A DNA stretch of 64,000 bases from Tolypothrix campylonemoides VB511288 (GTDB lineage: Bacteria > Cyanobacteriota > Cyanobacteriia > Cyanobacteriales > Nostocaceae), in assembly GCA_000828075.3 (NCBI GenBank), contig JXCB02000002.1, positions 650,649 to 714,648 on the forward strand, read 5' to 3'. How positions within the stretch are numbered: position 1 is the stretch's first letter; every line of letters begins with the position of its first letter. Below, piece by piece: positions 8,492 to 17,519 of this stretch. Position numbers and translations under genes: made by a program. The notes under the pieces are model-generated. The model ran no database searches, had not been told where the DNA came from, and saw only the letters and a program-made list of their open reading frames with translations.

Positions 8492-11089
8492 TTACAAAAC
8501 CTGCAAAAGCTGCTTGATTTTGGGACTTTGGCGTTGCTTGAATTGTGTTGGAAAATTCAAATCAATAATAATCTTGCCATTTGTCTCTTCTTTCGCCCCA
8601 GAAATTTCAGCAAGCAACTTACTAGGTGATGGGTTCCCCTCTTCTCGGCTCAACAGCAAACCAACCAGTGGTTTAAGACTGCGCATCTTGTGCAAGTCCT
8701 CCTGTCCAAGTACTCTCTCACCTGATTTAGCTTTTTTGCGCGATATTTCCAGCTGTAAACCTGTTACCCCAAGTTCTGTCGCAATTCCAGAGAAGAAATG
8801 ACCATCCCAGTAGAGTTCACCGACGGCGCTCACCTGCTTACGTACCTGTTTACGGTTCATCGGTTTGATGTCTCGAAAAGAGCGAGTTAGACTCGTGGCA
8901 AGGAACCCAAGCGAAGCGAATGGTTTATCTGAGTTTTGACGCTTTTGAGAATACCATTCTCGTACATCAGAATACGAAACCAGGATTAAGTTATCCATTT
9001 GCGAGCGGCTGGGATTGACAAAGTCAATTGCCAAAAGCGCTTTCGTATCACTTACACGCGAGAGCCGCACAACCCGCGCTGTTAGAGAGACGCGAGCAGT
9101 AAAGTCTCCCATAATCTCAACATCGATCTCATCTGGTAAATTGGGGAAAGATTCCAAAGAAACTAAAGCCCCAGTTTCTGAAATGTTGACTGTTGTCCCC
9201 TCGAATGTCTGATTGGTAGTAGAAATAAGAACTCTGAGGTGTCGCTGCAAACGGTGAGCAGCACGCACCTGTGGCTGCTCAAACCCCACTAACAATGCTG
9301 CCATTAGCAGAATCAAATTAAAACCTGACCATAAAGTGTTAACCAACACCGCTTGCCAATCCTCTGGACGAAGCAGCAACCAGTAGGGGACGGCAAATAA
9401 GGAAGTGAAAACGAATGCCGTCACGACTATAAGACCACGCATTGACCGCCAGTCAAAAGTACGTTTAGCAATGTTCGCTCCTTTATCAGTGACGTTAAAC
9501 GAACCAAGTTTGGGGTTAATCAGCGCCAACATAGTCACCCACCCCGATTGGAAAGCCATCACAAATTCAAAAATTTCGTTCCAAAAAGAAAAACGGACGT
9601 TTTTGTAGATTAGGTGGTTGGTAAATAGGGCGAGGAGAATGTGAGGTACGGCGTAAGCCAGAGTTTCCAAACCTAAGCCTCGGATGGGGTTAATACCAAA
9701 CAATAAGAACAGAGTCGGAACAATTGCATAAATCAGCCGAGGATATCCATACAAAAAGTGCGAAGTTGCACTGAAATAACAAATCCGTTGAGGAATCGTC
9801 AGTTTCAGCCTGGGATTCAACAAGGGGTTTTCCAGGCGCAAAATCTGCGCCATACCCCTTGCCCAACGGACTTGTTGACCCATATAGGAAGAAAACGTGT
9901 CTGGCGCTAAACCAGCCACCATGATTTTGTCGTAATAGACGGACTTGTAACCGCGAGAGTGCAACCTTAGTGCTGTGTGACAATCCTCTGTTACAGTTTC
10001 AACTGCAATTCCCCCAACTTCCAAGGCATGGGATTTGCGAATGATAGCCGCTGAACCACAGAAAAAGGCAGCATTCCAAAAATCGTTGCCTTTTTGCAGC
10101 ACTTTGTAAAACAGTTCATTACCCACTGGGATTCTACCGCCTGTGAGTAAATTGCGCTCGAAGGGGTCGGGGTTATAGAACCAGTGGGGGGTTTGGACAA
10201 ACGATACCTTTGGATCAAAGAAAAAGCCCACTGTATCTAATAGAAATTGGCGCGATGGGATGTGGTCGCAGTCCAAAATCAAAACCAAGTCGCCGTCCGT
10301 TTTGTGAAAGGCGTTGTTGATATTACCCGCCTTGGCGTGGTTGTTGTTGTCCCGCGTCATGTGGATGCAGCCAATTTGCTCACACATTTGCCGTATCTGT
10401 TCGCGTCTTCTTCGGAAACTTTCTCGGCGCGGGTCGTTTTCTTTATACCTTTCCGGGCGACCATCATCTAAGATATAAACCGTTTTTTTCCCAGGAGCAT
10501 AATCGCAAGCTATTGCTGCTAACGCCGTCTTACGAACAATTTCAACGTCTTCGTTAAAGGTGGGGATATAAATATCAACATTGAACCATTCTTCTTGAGG
10601 AATTGTCCCAAGATTAACTGGCTGACGCTCTTTGATTCTTAAAGTTTGAAAGTATGCCAGTGCCAAGGTGAGAACAGCGTATAGCTCGGCACCATACAGC
10701 AGTAAGCAAGCAATACTGTTGAGCAAGCCATCAAAGTTAAGAGTATAGCTTGTGCGGTAGTATAAATAACGCAGTGTTGTAACTAAACTCAGCCACACCA
10801 TAAATAAGTGATAATACTGGCTGATTTCAGTAGAAGACTCTTGCTCCTCGGCTTCCATAATGTATTGACCGATGATCACTAGAAGCAAGGCAATGACTGC
10901 TTGCTGCCATATTCGTAACGGGGTAATAATCAGTGGAACTGACAGCAGCAGGAGCAGCAAGACAAGCCACTTAAACTGTTTCAAACCCAGATTTTGTAAA
11001 GCACGGTCAAAAAATCGGGGCGTGGTATCAGTGAGCCATCTACTTAAGCTGAAACGCCCTCTTGGAGGAGAATTTAATGAAGAAGACAT
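8492..11089 (-). CDS. bcsA: Cellulose synthase catalytic subunit (BcsA type)
   Basis: An 865-residue inner-membrane GT2 enzyme that polymerises UDP-glucose into beta-1,4-glucan. Hydrophobic segments lie at about 41-75 and 95-150. The GT core shows 'DDG' (208-210), 'DCD' (273-275), 'TED' (367-369) and 'QQVRW' (405-409). Further membrane segments follow, then the gating loop 'FNVTDKG' (531-537). A PilZ domain at about 608-700 has 'RLQRHLR' and 'NISETG' (635-640), the c-di-GMP-binding pattern, so activity is probably c-di-GMP dependent. An unusual extra C-terminal region (742-865) looks like a second, degenerate PilZ domain ('NRKQVRKQV', then 'TELGVTG'). It is last in the cluster, 105 bases after bcsB. 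The start is ATG 11089 with a weak Shine-Dalgarno. Confidence 0.93.
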   Translation of the reverse strand: MSSSLNSPPRGRFSLSRWLTDTTPRFFDRALQNLGLKQFKWLVLLLLLLSVPLIITPLRIWQQAVIALLLVIIGQYIMEAEEQESSTEISQYYHLFMVWLSLVTTLRYLYYRTSYTLNFDGLLNSIACLLLYGAELYAVLTLALAYFQTLRIKERQPVNLGTIPQEEWFNVDIYIPTFNEDVEIVRKTALAAIACDYAPGKKTVYILDDGRPERYKENDPRRESFRRRREQIRQMCEQIGCIHMTRDNNNHAKAGNINNAFHKTDGDLVLILDCDHIPSRQFLLDTVGFFFDPKVSFVQTPHWFYNPDPFERNLLTGGRIPVGNELFYKVLQKGNDFWNAAFFCGSAAIIRKSHALEVGGIAVETVTEDCHTALRLHSRGYKSVYYDKIMVAGLAPDTFSSYMGQQVRWARGMAQILRLENPLLNPRLKLTIPQRICYFSATSHFLYGYPRLIYAIVPTLFLLFGINPIRGLGLETLAYAVPHILLALFTNHLIYKNVRFSFWNEIFEFVMAFQSGWVTMLALINPKLGSFNVTDKGANIAKRTFDWRSMRGLIVVTAFVFTSLFAVPYWLLLRPEDWQAVLVNTLWSGFNLILLMAALLVGFEQPQVRAAHRLQRHLRVLISTTNQTFEGTTVNISETGALVSLESFPNLPDEIDVEIMGDFTARVSLTARVVRLSRVSDTKALLAIDFVNPSRSQMDNLILVSYSDVREWYSQKRQNSDKPFASLGFLATSLTRSFRDIKPMNRKQVRKQVSAVGELYWDGHFFSGIATELGVTGLQLEISRKKAKSGERVLGQEDLHKMRSLKPLVGLLLSREEGNPSPSKLLAEISGAKEETNGKIIIDLNFPTQFKQRQSPKIKQLLQVL

Positions 11090-11194
11090 TTTTGATTTGG
11101 GATTTTAGATTTTAGAATTGGGATTTTAACCGCAGATAAACGCAGATAATCATCTGTGATACTACAGTGTTTTTGCTTAGCTCTTTCGTAAAAA

Positions 11195-13576
11195 TTAATT
11201 CCGGTCAGCAACAGCAAGGCGCTTGAGATACAACTGGACAATACCATAAAGTAAAAGTGATATACCTAAAAGACCGATAGGTAGTAGTAGCCAGTTTTCT
11301 TGTAGCAAGCGCGTTGTCTTACTCAGTAAGTTGGTATTTTCTACACGATTCCTAGCACCACTGCGGAAAAACTCTAGTTGATAAGCAGCGTCTGGATCGT
11401 AGGGAGATGGGTTGTTCTGATCGCTGCCAATCAGGACTGTATCCTGTTTCAATTGGAAGAACAATGGGTCTCGATTGACCACTTGTCGCACTCGGTCTAA
11501 ACCTGTTTGTGTCTGAGCTGTTAGAGCCAGAATGGTACGTTCGTTGCTCCAAGGAGAGATAATTTGCTTAATCAAACCTTGTGAATCCTGTGGAGTTTGA
11601 ATTCTACCTTGAGCTGATACGCGGGAGAATGCTTGACTTAAATTAAAGCCAGCGGATTTAAAGACTTCTGGGAAAGGAAACTTGTCGCGCGTACCAATTC
11701 CTACAAGATGCTCATTCTTACGAACTGCATCAGGAATTGATTCCGGGGTATAAACCTGGAGTTTGACGGAATCTGCTTGGCTCAGCCGTCCTAAGCGTTC
11801 GCTAAACGCAAGTAAAGTGAGTATATCTGTGTTAGATGGGTTTTGTGGTAAGGCGATCGCCGTTCTAGATAAATCTTGAGGTGCAGCAAACGGAAAACCA
11901 AATTGCAACAAACCCAAATCTGGTAGCTGTACGGAAGCTTCTCGTTTTAAATCGAAGCTCGTGTCAGCATGAAGTGTACCTATTAATTGTTCGTCTGCTG
12001 CGCTAATACACTTTTGCCTGTCAAATGGTTCTTTGGAATTCATCCGGAAGTATATCTGGAGTTGAGAGTTGGGGCGAATCAAGTGCGGTGGTAAATCAAC
12101 TCTCAAGGTTTGGCGAGTTTCTCCAGAATCTGAGGTGAAACGTGCGCCACCGATATATCTACCGTCGAGTAACACTTCCAGAGCAGAAGTTCTCGGGTTC
12201 ATCTGCGCAGCATAGCTGTAAACTAAGTTCATGGAACTGCCACGCACAAATCTGTCGTCAGGTAAGGCGTGTAAATCAATTTCAATTGGCGGTGCTGCTG
12301 AACCACGTACAGTCATATCACCAAATGATTCACCATTGAGCGAGCTTTTTAGTTCACTCAGTCTAAAAGTATTTTCCTCTGGAATGTAACGAGGCCATTG
12401 TCGAGGTCCAGGTGATGCCACTTCCCTAACTTGATTGACAAAAACGACTGAACCTGTACCCATTTTTCGCAAGTCTGGCTGTACCAAAAACTGTACTGCC
12501 TTTGCCACACCTTTTGGTCCATTACCAGTTGCGATTAAAACGGGAGTACCACCTTCTTTTTGAGTTTTTGTCGCAATTAATACTCCTGTCTCTTCAGGTA
12601 CGAGCCTTTGATTGATATCAAAAATTTCATTACCAGCAACAGAAACAGGCAATTTTAACGATGATAAAATCGGTTGCTCACTGGGAGTACCAATAATCAC
12701 CAGCCGTTGTTCAGGCTTCACACCCTTTATATCAGACACCAAGCTCGTCTCTATTGGGCGAAAATCTGCAAGTCTGCCAAATGCCGCCTGCAAGCGAGCT
12801 GCTGCTGTTAGCCAATATTGGCTTGCTTGAGTTGGTTGCAAGTAAACAATCCGGTTCGTTTCTAAGCCGAGTTGATCGAAAAAGGGATAAGGATAGCGGC
12901 TAAAGTTGGGGGAAATTGGCTGCCGTTGGAAACCGAAAATTAATTTAGAATCTGGCAGAATCTCCGTCCATAAAGTCGGATCATGAGGGTCGGTACATTC
13001 TTGTAAGCTATTGTGGTGGGCTACAAGCTTAATTTCGTTATAGTCCTGAAGCAGCTTAGGATTGATATTCACTAACATCTCACCCACTTGGGACTGTTTA
13101 CGGTTGAGCGGTACGCTACCTACAGCAGTGTCATTCACAAGTACTGTCAGGTGAGAACGTTTGGCAAAAAGAGATGCTGAGTGCTGGAACCGAATTAAAG
13201 CTTGAACCTTTGCGACTTTCCAACCACGAGGACGGTTAAAGCCAAGGCGACCTTCCGCATTAATTCCTCGTAAACGCATACGGTTACCGACTATCGGACT
13301 GCGATTAAATTCCAAGTCGTACGTTATCAGGTTCTTTGCATCAGCAGCCTCTTCTTTGTCTTCTTTGTCTTCGGTGTTAGCTTTAGGTTGAGTTGCTTGA
13401 GCTAACAAGAGAGTTTGCTGTTGCCCTGGATACCTAGAATTTTGCGAATCATAGTGTTGCAAATCTTCTTCACTTTGAGCTTGAGCGCTCAACAATGAAC
13501 CAGGAAACAGTAAGAAACAAAAAGTAAAAATAATTGCTTTTGTACTGTTTGGGGAAAAGAGAAACAATGGCTTCAT
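11195..13576 (-). CDS. bcsB: Cellulose synthase periplasmic subunit (BcsB type)
   Basis: A 793-residue protein with an N-terminal signal segment ('AIIFTFCFLLFPGSLLSAQAQ', about 14-34), a large extracytoplasmic part and a C-terminal membrane anchor ('WLLLPIGLLGISLLLYGIV', about 763-781) followed by a basic tail, the layout of BcsB. The body carries alternating beta domains typical of the family, for example 'GINAEGRLGFNRPRGWKV' and 'NEIKLVAHHNSLQECTDPHDPTLWTEI'. In known systems BcsB guides the nascent glucan across the periplasm and its anchor completes the BcsA channel. A short Lys/Glu/Asp-rich stretch lies at about 64-80. It sits between the GH8 gene and bcsA, all minus strand. The ATG at 13576 is unambiguous. 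Confidence 0.88.
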   Translation of the reverse strand: MKPLFLFSPNSTKAIIFTFCFLLFPGSLLSAQAQSEEDLQHYDSQNSRYPGQQQTLLLAQATQPKANTEDKEDKEEAADAKNLITYDLEFNRSPIVGNRMRLRGINAEGRLGFNRPRGWKVAKVQALIRFQHSASLFAKRSHLTVLVNDTAVGSVPLNRKQSQVGEMLVNINPKLLQDYNEIKLVAHHNSLQECTDPHDPTLWTEILPDSKLIFGFQRQPISPNFSRYPYPFFDQLGLETNRIVYLQPTQASQYWLTAAARLQAAFGRLADFRPIETSLVSDIKGVKPEQRLVIIGTPSEQPILSSLKLPVSVAGNEIFDINQRLVPEETGVLIATKTQKEGGTPVLIATGNGPKGVAKAVQFLVQPDLRKMGTGSVVFVNQVREVASPGPRQWPRYIPEENTFRLSELKSSLNGESFGDMTVRGSAAPPIEIDLHALPDDRFVRGSSMNLVYSYAAQMNPRTSALEVLLDGRYIGGARFTSDSGETRQTLRVDLPPHLIRPNSQLQIYFRMNSKEPFDRQKCISAADEQLIGTLHADTSFDLKREASVQLPDLGLLQFGFPFAAPQDLSRTAIALPQNPSNTDILTLLAFSERLGRLSQADSVKLQVYTPESIPDAVRKNEHLVGIGTRDKFPFPEVFKSAGFNLSQAFSRVSAQGRIQTPQDSQGLIKQIISPWSNERTILALTAQTQTGLDRVRQVVNRDPLFFQLKQDTVLIGSDQNNPSPYDPDAAYQLEFFRSGARNRVENTNLLSKTTRLLQENWLLLPIGLLGISLLLYGIVQLYLKRLAVADRN

Positions 13577-13715
13577 ATGACAGTGTGACTATTAGGTATA
13601 TGGTGAATTTTTGTGGTTTTTGCTAGCTATATTTACCAAGAGGAAGTTTGTTATTTTTTATAGCTCAAAAAGGAACATAATTTTTATCATTTTATAAATA
13701 ATCAATAAGAACCTT

Positions 13716-14984
13716 TCATGGCTTTGCTTTTAGCAGTTGCTGAGGAAGTACTGAAGGAGACAACATACCTAACCAAGCCAAATTCTGTGTATAATAGGCA
13801 GATTTATCATCCCAAATACCCTGTTTGTATTGAGGTAATAATTTTTTCTCAAGCAACTCCTTCGCCAGTCGTGGTTCTACCAACTCCCAAGCGGCGTAAA
13901 GCATAGCGTATTGTGCTGTCGCCTCATAACTCACCAATTCTTTGCCTTGTAGGTCAATGCGTGCTGGTAAACGCGATCGCTCGCGCCACACCTTTTGCAA
14001 ATATCTACTGTATGTTTGGAGATAACGTCGCGCTTGCGGTGAATTGAACCATGCTACATCCAGCGACAAGCGCCACCAAACCCGATAAGCATCAAAGCCA
14101 TACAAAGTTTGAAGTTGGCTTGTCTGCGGCAAGGGTTGGTATTTTCCTGTTTTAGTATCTTGAGCTACCCAATCACTAGGTAAACCTACGCTAGAAAGTG
14201 GCGCTGATTTTTCCAGAACTTCGTAGCTGGTGTTGACCAAACTCAACCAATCATGTTGTGGATCGACTTGGGCAAATAGCCGAAAAGCATAAGGAGCGAA
14301 ATAAGAAGGATTGAGGTAAATAGTTGAGGCATTCCCAACAAAGGCAGCCGCCGGACCAGGTAGCAAATAAAGCTTACCTCCGTGTCCTACTATGATGGAA
14401 AGATTCCATAAATCTTGCAGTTTCGCTTTCGCCAGTTCTAGGTATTCAGGACGATTCCAACGCCTTGAGGCAAGAATCAAGGCAGTAATCGCATCAATAT
14501 CGCCATCGCTGGCAAAGTTGCTATCGATCGCACCCCACTTTCCATCTGCATTTCGTCCCCATTGCCATGCCCACAGCTTGTCTATGCGTTTGCCGTTTGC
14601 TTGTCGCTGGAGGTTATTTTCTCCCCAGTTCAAAGTTAAGGCAAAAGTTGCAGGATCATCGATCAGGACTGCCCGCAGCATCGCATATGCTTGACCTTCA
14701 CTTGTAGAGCGATCGCCCGCCTCATAATCAATCACTCTACCATCACCTTGGATAAATCTCCGACGGTAACTTTCCCAACTTTGAGCGAGTAACTCCCGGT
14801 TAGGCGTGGATTTCGGTAAAGCAGCCAGATATACTGAGCTACTTTCGCTACTATCCGCAGGCATAGCTTTTGCCACCGCACTTTTGTCATCCGATGTTTC
14901 TGTTTTTATTACTGAGTAACCAGAATTACAAGCAATTAAAAAAATCATACTTATAATCACTGCCAATCTTGGTAGGTACTGCAT
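13716..14984 (-). CDS. bcsZ: GH8 endoglucanase lipoprotein (BcsZ-like)
   Basis: A 422-residue family-8 glycoside hydrolase. The start was set at ATG 14984 because it gives a lipoprotein signal ending in the lipobox 'LIAC' (Cys19). The longer frame upstream only adds residues encoded by a CTCCCTCAT-type repeat. Catalytic features are the general acid Glu96 in 'STSEGQAYAML', aromatic 'LWAWQWGRNADGKWG', and 'FASDGDIDAITALILASRRW' (Asp160/Asp162). BcsZ proteins clip beta-1,4-glucan during synthesis. As a probable lipoprotein it would act in the periplasm or at the outer membrane. It lies 133 bases after the TPR gene and 139 before bcsB. Confidence 0.9.
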   Translation of the reverse strand: MQYLPRLAVIISMIFLIACNSGYSVIKTETSDDKSAVAKAMPADSSESSSVYLAALPKSTPNRELLAQSWESYRRRFIQGDGRVIDYEAGDRSTSEGQAYAMLRAVLIDDPATFALTLNWGENNLQRQANGKRIDKLWAWQWGRNADGKWGAIDSNFASDGDIDAITALILASRRWNRPEYLELAKAKLQDLWNLSIIVGHGGKLYLLPGPAAAFVGNASTIYLNPSYFAPYAFRLFAQVDPQHDWLSLVNTSYEVLEKSAPLSSVGLPSDWVAQDTKTGKYQPLPQTSQLQTLYGFDAYRVWWRLSLDVAWFNSPQARRYLQTYSRYLQKVWRERSRLPARIDLQGKELVSYEATAQYAMLYAAWELVEPRLAKELLEKKLLPQYKQGIWDDKSAYYTQNLAWLGMLSPSVLPQQLLKAKP

Positions 14985-15035
14985 TCTTACAAAAAGACAA
15001 AGGAAACTAGGGAAAGCAACAGAAAAATAGTTATT

Positions 15036-15123
15036 CCCCCTCATCTCCCTCATCTCCCTCATCCCCCTCATCCCCCTCATCTCCCTCACTCCCTCACTCC
15101 CTCACTCCCTCACTCCCTCATTT
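15036..15123. repeat. CTCCCTCA/CTCCCTCAT tandem repeat between the TPR and GH8 genes
   Basis: A run of 8- and 9-base units (CTCCCTCA, CTCCCTCAT, CCCCCTCAT) covers the gap and includes the TPR stop codon at 15118-15120. In the operon transcript it reads as GAGGGAGT repeats, that is, many GGG runs spaced by about five bases. The same family forms the linker of the GH5 gene at 44768-44905, there read on the C-rich strand. Confidence 0.85.
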
Positions 15124-17499
15124 CCCTCTCCGCTCATAAGTCTCCCAAGGGGGCTGAAAGCCACGCCGTTGCAAAAAGTCTTCTTGTATTTGCTGTCTCT
15201 GACGAGAGGCTTCTGTATCAGTTGCGCCTTGGGAAATTTGTTCGATTTCCAATTGCTCAAGCTGTGTGAGCGCTGTGAGCGGTTGGTCAGCAATAGCACT
15301 TAAGCCAGCAAGAGCGCGACGTGCGTCTTTATCTTGCGGTTTTTGGGCTACAACTTGCGAATAAATTTGCTGTGCTGACTCAAAGCGCCGCTGTTCAAAA
15401 CGAATTCCTCCTAAAGCGGCAAGAGCATCTATATTATCTGGTTGCTGTGCCAAGATATTTTCGTAAGCCTTACCAGCCAAATCTAAATCACCTACTGCTC
15501 GTGCCAAGTCTCCTTGCAACTGATACGTATTCGCATTGTTTGGCAGGCGAGCAATCAATTGTTTCACCCGTGCTTGCGCTTCGGTAGGATTGCGTTTTGC
15601 GATAACTTGCACCAAACGCAGTTGCAGTGGTAGGTAACTAGGGTCAACTTGAACTAAGTAATTATACAGAGCTTCGCGCTGTGGTTCAGCAGGCAACACT
15701 CCCACTAAACTAAAGAGTTCTGGAGGTGCATTAGTGGCAGGTTGCGTAGCTAACCAATTGTTGAGAACTGCTTGCGCCTCTTGCTCAGAAATCTTCTTTG
15801 CTTGATAGGCGATACTTGTACGCCCTAACTGAATTGTCAAATTCTGGGGTTGACGGGCTATCAATTGGTCATAAGCTGCCAAAGCTTCATCAAACCGCCT
15901 TTGTTGTATGCGCACACCCGCCAGTCCGCGCAAAGCACCATCCGTAACGTCATCACTTCCTGACTTTGTTGCCAATACAGCCTGAAAGCGTTGGGCGCTG
16001 GCTTCTAAGTTGCCCTCCCGTCGTTCAATTTCTGCTGCTAACAACTGAGGTGCAAGGCTTTTGGCTCCTTCTGGTGTTGCTGTATAAGCTGCCAAGGCTT
16101 GCCTTGCGCCATTTATATCATTTAGTTGTAGATAAATCTGAGCTACACGGAAATTTAAAAATGGTACGTTTACCTTCGGTGAAAGAGTTTGATACACAGA
16201 CAGCAATTGAGGATCAGGAGCATCAATGTCTGCTAAGGCAAGAGCTATCTGTTGCAATTGCACCGGATCTGAAGGTAAAGGTTCAAGTTCCGCAACCAAT
16301 CGCTTTTGTAAGTCACTTTTGGCAAGCAGCCCTAGTTCATTTTCCAGGGCTAACTGGCGTACCACCAAACTTTTATCATTAGGTAACTGTGAAGCTGCTT
16401 GGCGATAAAGCTGCAGTGCTGTTTGCTCTCCTTGAGGTAAGCCAGTGAAAACATCACCGGCTTCTCGCAACAAAGCAGGCGAAGGATTAGGAGTGTTGGC
16501 AAGTGCTTGACGGTAGAGAGTCGCAACTTGCTGTGCTAGGGCAGGGTTATTAGTTAAAGTCCGAATTTCATTGAGAGAACGTGCTAAAGGTAAAATTGCC
16601 TCTGGTCTGTTTTGTACTGGCTCTAAAACCGCCAAAGCTTGATCTAGCTGTTGATTGGCAACATATGCCTTAGCAAGTTCAGCACGCGTCTCAATAGCTA
16701 AGCGATCAAGTGTTTTGGAACGCTGCAATTGTCCTTGTAAAACCTGTACTGCTGCTGTTGGGTTGCCCGTTTCTCGTAGGCTGCTACTGTAGGCGATCGC
16801 AGCAAATCCGGTGATTGGTTTGCCTGTTGTTCGATAGCGGTTGAACAACTCCAAGGCTTTTTGGTAATTGCGGCTATAGCTATAAGCTTGAGCAGCACCA
16901 AGGATAGCTTCTGATGTAGGATTGTTTTGCAAAACAATCTCATAGTCTGCCAGCGACTCGCTCTGTTTTCCTTGATAGCTGTACAGTAATGCGCGGTAAG
17001 AACGAGCTTGTATATCGTTGGGATTTGATTTTAATAAAGTATTGAGTGCTTCAATTCCCCGTGTTTGCCACTCTGGGCGGTAAGTACCCATAATCCCGAC
17101 AATTTTCAGCGCACTTTGGTTGTTGGGGTCTTGCGCTAGCACCTGTTGATAAGTATTCCAAGCCTCGTTAATACGTCCGGCGCGGTTATAGGAGATTGCT
17201 AACCCGATCTTGGCTTGTAAAGATTGCGGATTTTGCTTGAGAGCTTGCCCAAACGCTTTGATGGCATCATTAACCCAGCCTTTTTTTAGGAGATTGTAAC
17301 CGCGTTGCACCGCTGACGAAGATTTCTGAGCTTGGGCGGGAGCAATGTTATTTAACAAAGGGACATTGGCTAAGCCAGTCAAAAGGAAAAATAAAGCACT
17401 AATTAGAAAAAGACTAGAAAAACTTTTCGTTATTTTACCTTCTGCACTGGTTCTCAGATTTAAGCAGGGATTAATTTTGTCTTTGTAGTTTTGACTCAT
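15118..17499 (-). CDS. TPR-repeat periplasmic protein, BcsC-like scaffold half
   Basis: A 793-residue protein with a signal segment ('SLFLISALFFLLTGLANVP', about 29-47; probable cleavage after 'AQA' near 57) and then tandem tetratricopeptide repeats to almost the end ('GYNLLKKGWVNDAIKAFGQ', 'AYENILAQQPDNIDALAALG'). It ends with a basic tail. In proteobacteria BcsC carries TPRs fused to an outer-membrane barrel. Here no barrel follows, so I infer it is the TPR half, with the barrel supplied by 19053-21248. Its start is 20 bases after the iscB stop, with GGGAGAAG as Shine-Dalgarno. Other TPR export proteins would look similar, so the exact role is inferred from context. Confidence 0.82.
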   Translation of the reverse strand: MSQNYKDKINPCLNLRTSAEGKITKSFSSLFLISALFFLLTGLANVPLLNNIAPAQAQKSSSAVQRGYNLLKKGWVNDAIKAFGQALKQNPQSLQAKIGLAISYNRAGRINEAWNTYQQVLAQDPNNQSALKIVGIMGTYRPEWQTRGIEALNTLLKSNPNDIQARSYRALLYSYQGKQSESLADYEIVLQNNPTSEAILGAAQAYSYSRNYQKALELFNRYRTTGKPITGFAAIAYSSSLRETGNPTAAVQVLQGQLQRSKTLDRLAIETRAELAKAYVANQQLDQALAVLEPVQNRPEAILPLARSLNEIRTLTNNPALAQQVATLYRQALANTPNPSPALLREAGDVFTGLPQGEQTALQLYRQAASQLPNDKSLVVRQLALENELGLLAKSDLQKRLVAELEPLPSDPVQLQQIALALADIDAPDPQLLSVYQTLSPKVNVPFLNFRVAQIYLQLNDINGARQALAAYTATPEGAKSLAPQLLAAEIERREGNLEASAQRFQAVLATKSGSDDVTDGALRGLAGVRIQQRRFDEALAAYDQLIARQPQNLTIQLGRTSIAYQAKKISEQEAQAVLNNWLATQPATNAPPELFSLVGVLPAEPQREALYNYLVQVDPSYLPLQLRLVQVIAKRNPTEAQARVKQLIARLPNNANTYQLQGDLARAVGDLDLAGKAYENILAQQPDNIDALAALGGIRFEQRRFESAQQIYSQVVAQKPQDKDARRALAGLSAIADQPLTALTQLEQLEIEQISQGATDTEASRQRQQIQEDFLQRRGFQPPWETYERRGK

Positions 17500-17519
17500 T
17501 GAGATCTTCTCCCGTGTGC

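Noticed and set aside
14985-15089. Longer N-terminus for the GH8 enzyme (Met-Arg-Glu-Met repeats)
   Set aside because: Encoded by the simple DNA repeat. Starting at 14984 gives a proper lipoprotein signal.
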